Shown: positions 60,299-64,000 of the stretch, piece by piece | Layout of the letters: each line of letters begins with the position of its first letter | Position numbering within the stretch: the first letter of the stretch is position 1 | Assembly: GCA_022071955.1 (NCBI GenBank) | Contig: JAJVIM010000029.1 | Span: 1 to 64,000 of the forward strand | Source of the DNA: Anaerolineae bacterium | GTDB lineage: Bacteria; Chloroflexota; Anaerolineae; 4572-78; J111 | DNA: 64,000 nt | Direction: 5' to 3' | Notes under the pieces: model-generated | Seen by the model: the letters and a program-made list of their open reading frames with translations, nothing else | What the model was told of the DNA's origin: nothing | Database searches by the model: none | Program-made: the position numbers and the translations under genes

Positions 60299-60937
60299 CT
60301 ACCGCCGCGCCGATATTACCTCGCTGGGGAAGGCCATTTGCACGATGACATCGCGGTCGATGTGGCTAAAGCCAGCCGCGGCCACCATGCCGGCCAGTTG
60401 CAGCGGCCGGCAGCCGCCGCAAGCCGTGGGGCTGATGGCGTAAGCTGTTTTCCACAGCCCAACCAATGCCCGGCTGGGCAGGTTAACACCTTCAGTGAGG
60501 GAGACCAGTACCAGCCGTCCTCCGGGTTTGAGTGCCCGCCAAAACTCGGCCAGAAAGGCCGGCAGCAGGCGAACGGGGATCAAATCGAGCATGTAGCTGG
60601 AAAACAGGGCGTCGAAACTGGCGGCCGGGTAGGGCAGAAAACGGGCGTTGGCCCGGCACAGCGGCGCGCCGGTGCGCTGGTGGGCCAGCCGCAGCATCAC
60701 CGGCGACAGGTCCAGCCCCAGCGCCTGCCCGTTGGGCGCTGCGGCCGCCTGAATTTGTAAATGCTCTTTGCCGGTGCCCACGCCCACGTTCAATATCCGC
60801 TGGCCGGGACGGGCGGCCAGTAATTCCAGCCCGCGTTGTTTGGCCCGGGCTTCGTAAAATTCGGCTCTGTCGTGGCCCGCGCCCAACCGGTCGTAAAATT
60901 GCTGGGCGGCGGCGCTGGAAAGAGTTTCTTCGATCAT
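60299..60937 (-). CDS. Class I SAM-dependent methyltransferase
   Basis: 212 residues, UbiE-like. SAM motif I reads ILNVGVGTGKEHL, with D in GLDLSPVML, post-motif YPAASFDALFSSYMLDLIP and LKPGGRLVLVSL. Substrate unknown. The ATG overlaps the oxidoreductase stop by four bases (ATGA), so the two are one operon. Confidence 0.9.
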   Translation of the reverse strand: MIEETLSSAAAQQFYDRLGAGHDRAEFYEARAKQRGLELLAARPGQRILNVGVGTGKEHLQIQAAAAPNGQALGLDLSPVMLRLAHQRTGAPLCRANARFLPYPAASFDALFSSYMLDLIPVRLLPAFLAEFWRALKPGGRLVLVSLTEGVNLPSRALVGLWKTAYAISPTACGGCRPLQLAGMVAAAGFSHIDRDVIVQMAFPSEVISARR

Positions 60938-61962
60938 AATTTTTGGATCAATCCGGCAGCCTGATAAATGGCCAGCACCGCGGCCAGGCTGCGCCGGCCT
61001 TCGCGGCCGTTGACCAGCGGTGGCCGGTCGGTGTGGATGGCCTCGATGAAATCCTTAAAGATGGCGGTGAACCCGCTCACGCCGACCGCGCGCGGGTCGG
61101 CCCCGGCCCCGGCGGCGGCGCTCTGGCCGGCGGGCGGCGGCGTTACCACGGCGCGGCCGGCATCAACCAGACTCCAGCGTTCTATCTGATCGCCTTCCAT
61201 CTGGATGCCGCCGTTGCTGCCGTACAGCTCAATCCGGTGCGGAAAGCCGGGCGCGGCGGTGGTGGTGGCTGTAACTGTAGCCAGCGCGCCGTTGGCAAAG
61301 CGGAGCGTCGCCGCCAGCGTGTCTTCCACCTCGATGTTGCGCTGGAGGGTGCCGGCATGGGCCGCCACGGCGATGGGATCGCCCATAAACCAGACCAGCA
61401 AATCGATAATGTGGATACCCTGATTCATCAGCACGCCGCCGCCATCCTGCGCCCACGTGCCGCGCCACTCGGCCAGGTTATAATACTTTTGGCCGCGAAA
61501 ATAGGGCATCGTAACTAAACCCAACGTTAGCTGGCCCAGATCGCCGGCCTCTATTGCCCGATGGATTTTTTGAGCCAGCGGCTCGGTGCGGCGATGGAGC
61601 GCTACGCCCAGTTTAACGCCGCCCTGTTCGCATGCGGCGATCATCGCGTCGGCGTCAGCCAGGGTGAGGGCCATCGGTTTTTCTACCAGCACGTGTTTAC
61701 CGGCCCGCGCCGCAGCGACGGTTTGTTGGGCGTGCTGGCCGCTCGGCGTGCAAATGACCAGCACGTCAATATCGGGTCGGGCCAGCAGTTCGGCTTCGGT
61801 TTGGCAGGGCACGCCAAATTTGGCGCTGATGGCGGCAAACTGTTCGGGGCGGTAATGGCCCACGGCTACCAGCCGGCCGCCGTTGGCGGCGATGGCCTGC
61901 TGGTGGAACTCGGCCACAATGCCGGGGCCTAAAATAGCAAAATTGAGCGGTTGGGTTGGCAT
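60934..61962 (-). CDS. Gfo/Idh/MocA-family NAD(P)-dependent oxidoreductase
   Basis: 342 residues. Rossmann motif FAILGPGIVAEFHQQAI, the LVEKPMALTLADADAM motif with the catalytic Lys, and the C-terminal beta-sheet domain with GGGVLMNQGIHIIDLLVWFMG. Acts on a sugar or inositol-type alcohol; substrate unknown. ATG 61962 follows AAAGGAAAT; the frame from 62010 is extended into the hairpin region. Confidence 0.93.
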   Translation of the reverse strand: MPTQPLNFAILGPGIVAEFHQQAIAANGGRLVAVGHYRPEQFAAISAKFGVPCQTEAELLARPDIDVLVICTPSGQHAQQTVAAARAGKHVLVEKPMALTLADADAMIAACEQGGVKLGVALHRRTEPLAQKIHRAIEAGDLGQLTLGLVTMPYFRGQKYYNLAEWRGTWAQDGGGVLMNQGIHIIDLLVWFMGDPIAVAAHAGTLQRNIEVEDTLAATLRFANGALATVTATTTAAPGFPHRIELYGSNGGIQMEGDQIERWSLVDAGRAVVTPPPAGQSAAAGAGADPRAVGVSGFTAIFKDFIEAIHTDRPPLVNGREGRRSLAAVLAIYQAAGLIQKL

Positions 61963-62015
61963 CGGTAATTTCCTTTGAAAATCAGCGAATGAACGAATCT
62001 CCGAAGTCACGAAGG

Positions 62016-62043
62016 GTAGGGGCGCTTCGCGAAGCGCCCCTAC
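62016..62043. repeat. Palindrome after the PLP-enzyme gene
   Basis: 13-bp perfect inverted repeat (62016-62028 with 62031-62043), two-base loop, no T-run. It lies 9 bp past the stop of the gene at 62052 and could act as an mRNA-stabilising or dispersed hairpin. Confidence 0.6.
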
Positions 62044-62051
62044 GCCAATTG

Positions 62052-63470
62052 CTATCTGGCCGCAGCCATCACCGTGCGCTCGCCGACGGCAGCCAGCGCC
62101 TGCTCCAGATCACCGATGATGTCGGCGGGGTGTTCCGCGCCCACACTGAGCCGTACCAGATTGCCGGCCACGTTGGCCAGATCGCGGCCCTCTTCGCCCT
62201 GCTGCTGGTGAGTGGAGATGGCCGGGATGGTGGCCACAGTTTTCACGCGGCCCAAATCGGTGGCCCGCCAGATCATCTGCAACTGGTCAAAGAATTTCCG
62301 CGCCGCTGCCGGCCCACCGGCCACAGTAAAGCCGAGCAGGTGGCTAAAGCGGTTAACCGGCGCACCGAACTCTTCTTCGGCGTCAACGAGCCACATATAT
62401 TTTTGGGCGATGGCGTATTCCGGGGTGCCGGGCAGGCCGGGGTAAAACACCTGCTCGATCTGAGGCTGGTCGGCCAAAAATTGGGCCACCCGCATGGCGC
62501 TGGTACTCATTAAATTGACTTTGCTGCGCAGCGTGCGCAGGTCGTTTAAAATCATCATCGCGCTAAACGGGCTGATCCCCGGCCCGTGATCGCGGAAGGG
62601 CAGCAGTTTAACGTACAGCGCAAAATTCTGGCGCAGGGCGTCGGGGCCAACCCGGCTGGGAATGTTGGCTCTGGCAATCACCGCGCCGGCGATGGCAAAA
62701 CCGCTGGTGGTCATCGCTTTGCTCACCGATTGAACAACGATGTCCGCGCCGTGCAGCAGCGGGCGCATCAGGGCCGGCGTGGCTACCGTCGAGTCGATAA
62801 TCAGCGGGAGGCCGTGGCCGTGGGCCAGCTCGGCCAGCGCGGCAATATCGAACATGCCCAGGCCGGGGTTACTGGGCATTTCGCCAAAGACAAAGCGGGT
62901 GTTGGCGTCAATCTGGCCGGCCCACTCGTCAAAATCCAGCGGATTTTTCACCCAGCGCAGTTCGATGCCACGCTCGCGGGCGTAGCGCTCGCTGAAGAGC
63001 ATAAATGTGCCGCCGTAGCATTTGGCGCTGGCTACAAAATTGATGGGGCCGCTGCCGTCGCGCTCCAAAAACGGGTTGGTGGCCATAAACACCGCCGCCA
63101 TCCCCGAAGCCGTAGCGCAAGCGGTCACTTCGCCGCCAAAGCCGTAGCCTTCCAGCAGGGCCAGCGTCTCTTCCAAAAAGCCGACGGTGGGGTTGGCCAC
63201 CCGGCTGTAAATCCAGCCCGGCATCTGATAGGAGAGGGCGGCTTCCATGTGGTCGCTGTTTTCAAAGTGCTGGGCGGTGCTCATATAAACCGGTTCGATA
63301 ATGCTACCCTGGTTGCCGAGCGCGGCCTGCATCCCGTACAATCCGTGGACGGCGATGGTATCGAACTTTTTGCCGCGCATGGCGGCGCGATGGGCGGCCA
63401 GCCCGGCCAGCATGGCTTGCCCCTGATCGATGTAATGCTGTACGCCGGTTGAATGGTTATGGTCTGTCAC
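62052..63470 (-). CDS. Cys/Met-metabolism PLP-dependent enzyme
   Basis: 472 residues, fold type I gamma-synthase/lyase family (O-acetylhomoserine sulfhydrylase, methionine gamma-lyase and similar). Visible: WIYSRVANPTVGFLEETLALLEG, CATASGMAAVFMA, IIDSTVATPALMRP, and PLP Lys K251 in VVQSVSKAMTTSG. The Tyr and Arg of YSR-type cofactor binding are present. Reaction (sulfhydrylase, synthase or lyase) cannot be decided. GTG 63470 preceded by GAGGAGAAA is chosen; the frame to 63560 adds a C-rich nonhomologous tail. Confidence 0.9.
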   Translation of the reverse strand: MTDHNHSTGVQHYIDQGQAMLAGLAAHRAAMRGKKFDTIAVHGLYGMQAALGNQGSIIEPVYMSTAQHFENSDHMEAALSYQMPGWIYSRVANPTVGFLEETLALLEGYGFGGEVTACATASGMAAVFMATNPFLERDGSGPINFVASAKCYGGTFMLFSERYARERGIELRWVKNPLDFDEWAGQIDANTRFVFGEMPSNPGLGMFDIAALAELAHGHGLPLIIDSTVATPALMRPLLHGADIVVQSVSKAMTTSGFAIAGAVIARANIPSRVGPDALRQNFALYVKLLPFRDHGPGISPFSAMMILNDLRTLRSKVNLMSTSAMRVAQFLADQPQIEQVFYPGLPGTPEYAIAQKYMWLVDAEEEFGAPVNRFSHLLGFTVAGGPAAARKFFDQLQMIWRATDLGRVKTVATIPAISTHQQQGEEGRDLANVAGNLVRLSVGAEHPADIIGDLEQALAAVGERTVMAAAR

Positions 63471-63619
63471 AAGTATTTCTCCTCTGAAAATAGCGCCGCA
63501 GGCCGGGGGGCTTGCCTGTGCCCGTTTTTGGGGTAGGGGGTAGCTCCCCCCAATAACCATTTTTATTCCTGGTGTCGAACCCCCGGTTCTGTCGGACTCC
63601 TTTGGAAATAGGATTAGCT

Positions 63620-63682
63620 GCCCCTCACCCCCTTTCCCCCTCTCCCCCTGCCAGGGGGAGAGGCCAGGGGAGGGGGTTAGTA
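63620..63682. repeat. C/G-rich palindromic spacer
   Basis: CCCCCTCTCCCCCTGCC followed by GGGGGAGAGG-type complementary run. No gene. A similar composition to the spacers at 5720, 22604 and 53453. Confidence 0.5.
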
Positions 63683-63688
63683 ATTTTT

Positions 63689-64000
63689 TTACAGCCGCGC
63701 AAAACGGGCCTGGAAAAAGCGCAGGTATTTTGGCTCGTAAACCATTTTCATCCCGCGGGTTTGCAGACGGTTATCGTACACGGCCTTGACCGCCTCGGCG
63801 GTAACGTCCATGTGGGCCTGGGTGTAAACCCGGCGCGGAATGGTCAGCCGCACCAGTTCCAGTTTTGGGTAGCGATGGTCGCCGGTGGCGGGATCGCGCC
63901 CGGCGCTGACCACGCCCCGTTCCATCGCCCGGATGCCGGAGTCAAGGTACAGTTCGGCGGCCAGGGTTTGGGCCGGAAACTCGGCCTGGGGAATGTGTTC
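63689..64000 (-). CDS. Tryptophanase/tyrosine phenol-lyase family enzyme, C-terminal part
   Basis: Open to the window edge at 64000, so the 5' part is missing. The visible C-terminal 103 residues are typical of beta-eliminating lyases: HIPQAEFPAQTLAAELYLD, SGIRAMERGVVSAGRDP, LELVRLTIPRRVYTQAHMD, and VYEPKYLRFFQARF. These PLP enzymes cleave tryptophan or tyrosine into an aromatic plus pyruvate and ammonia. The MERGVVSAGRD form is closer to tyrosine phenol-lyase, but the substrate-defining residues lie outside the window. Not to be confused with the Cys/Met enzyme next to it. Confidence 0.92.
   Translation of the reverse strand, partial: EHIPQAEFPAQTLAAELYLDSGIRAMERGVVSAGRDPATGDHRYPKLELVRLTIPRRVYTQAHMDVTAEAVKAVYDNRLQTRGMKMVYEPKYLRFFQARFARL

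Overview
The window looks like a bacterial chromosome segment from a member of the Chloroflexota, probably Anaerolineae-like. This is inference. It rests on high-GC coding sequence with strong GC3 bias, Thr-Pro (TPTP) stalks on surface proteins, an archaeal-type mevalonate block in a bacterium that also makes peptidoglycan, BMP-family nucleoside importers, a Rab-like small GTPase and large PKD/PA14 surface proteins. No 16S rRNA or ribosomal protein gene is present to confirm the phylum. I saw no rRNA, tRNA, CRISPR array or complete transposase gene.

Layout. 0-14 kb is mostly housekeeping and envelope: the C-terminal part of FtsH, a two-propeller sensor with a SpoIIE-type phosphatase output, a double GNAT acetyltransferase, a HAD phosphatase plus thioesterase pair, an MBL hydrolase, a tgt-uppP-PstS-like operon, a small membrane protein, and a GT4 glycosyltransferase plus polyprenyl-phosphate sugar transferase pair. 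14-30 kb holds a full hybrid phosphorelay kinase, a MITE-like element, a giant secreted subtilase, murE translationally coupled to an OmpR-type two-component system, recF with a HEAT-like partner, and a PfkB sugar kinase.

The most unusual part is 30-48 kb. A long co-directional run starts with a lipoprotein that fuses a BMP/PnrA nucleoside-binding domain to a PhnD phosphonate-binding domain. It continues with PhnC and two PhnE permeases that carry an extra extracytoplasmic beta-domain, then a nucleoside-type ABC ATPase, a nucleoside hydrolase, a UroD/methyltransferase-family protein and two nucleoside-type permeases. One binding lipoprotein therefore appears to serve two different ABC importers. 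With gaps of only 10-50 bp the run continues into a small-GTPase signalling module: a coiled-coil protein, a transmembrane protein with a cytosolic longin/roadblock-like region and an outside SH3 domain, a Rab-like GTPase with the catalytic Gln replaced by Ser, and a PAS histidine kinase. It faces a convergent gene for a multi-TM sensor whose C-terminus is a DNA-binding-like helix-turn-helix.

48-64 kb contains a GIY-YIG nuclease flanked by identical palindromes, a GNAT enzyme, an operon for the upper mevalonate pathway (HMG-CoA reductase, HMG-CoA synthase, thiolase, DUF35), a second BMP-family lipoprotein with a different C-terminal fusion, a 1387-residue SH3/PA14/PKD surface protein, an oxidoreductase plus methyltransferase pair, a Cys/Met-type PLP enzyme, and the end of a tryptophanase/tyrosine phenol-lyase gene. 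Several intergenic regions hold long perfect hairpins and dispersed palindromic repeats.
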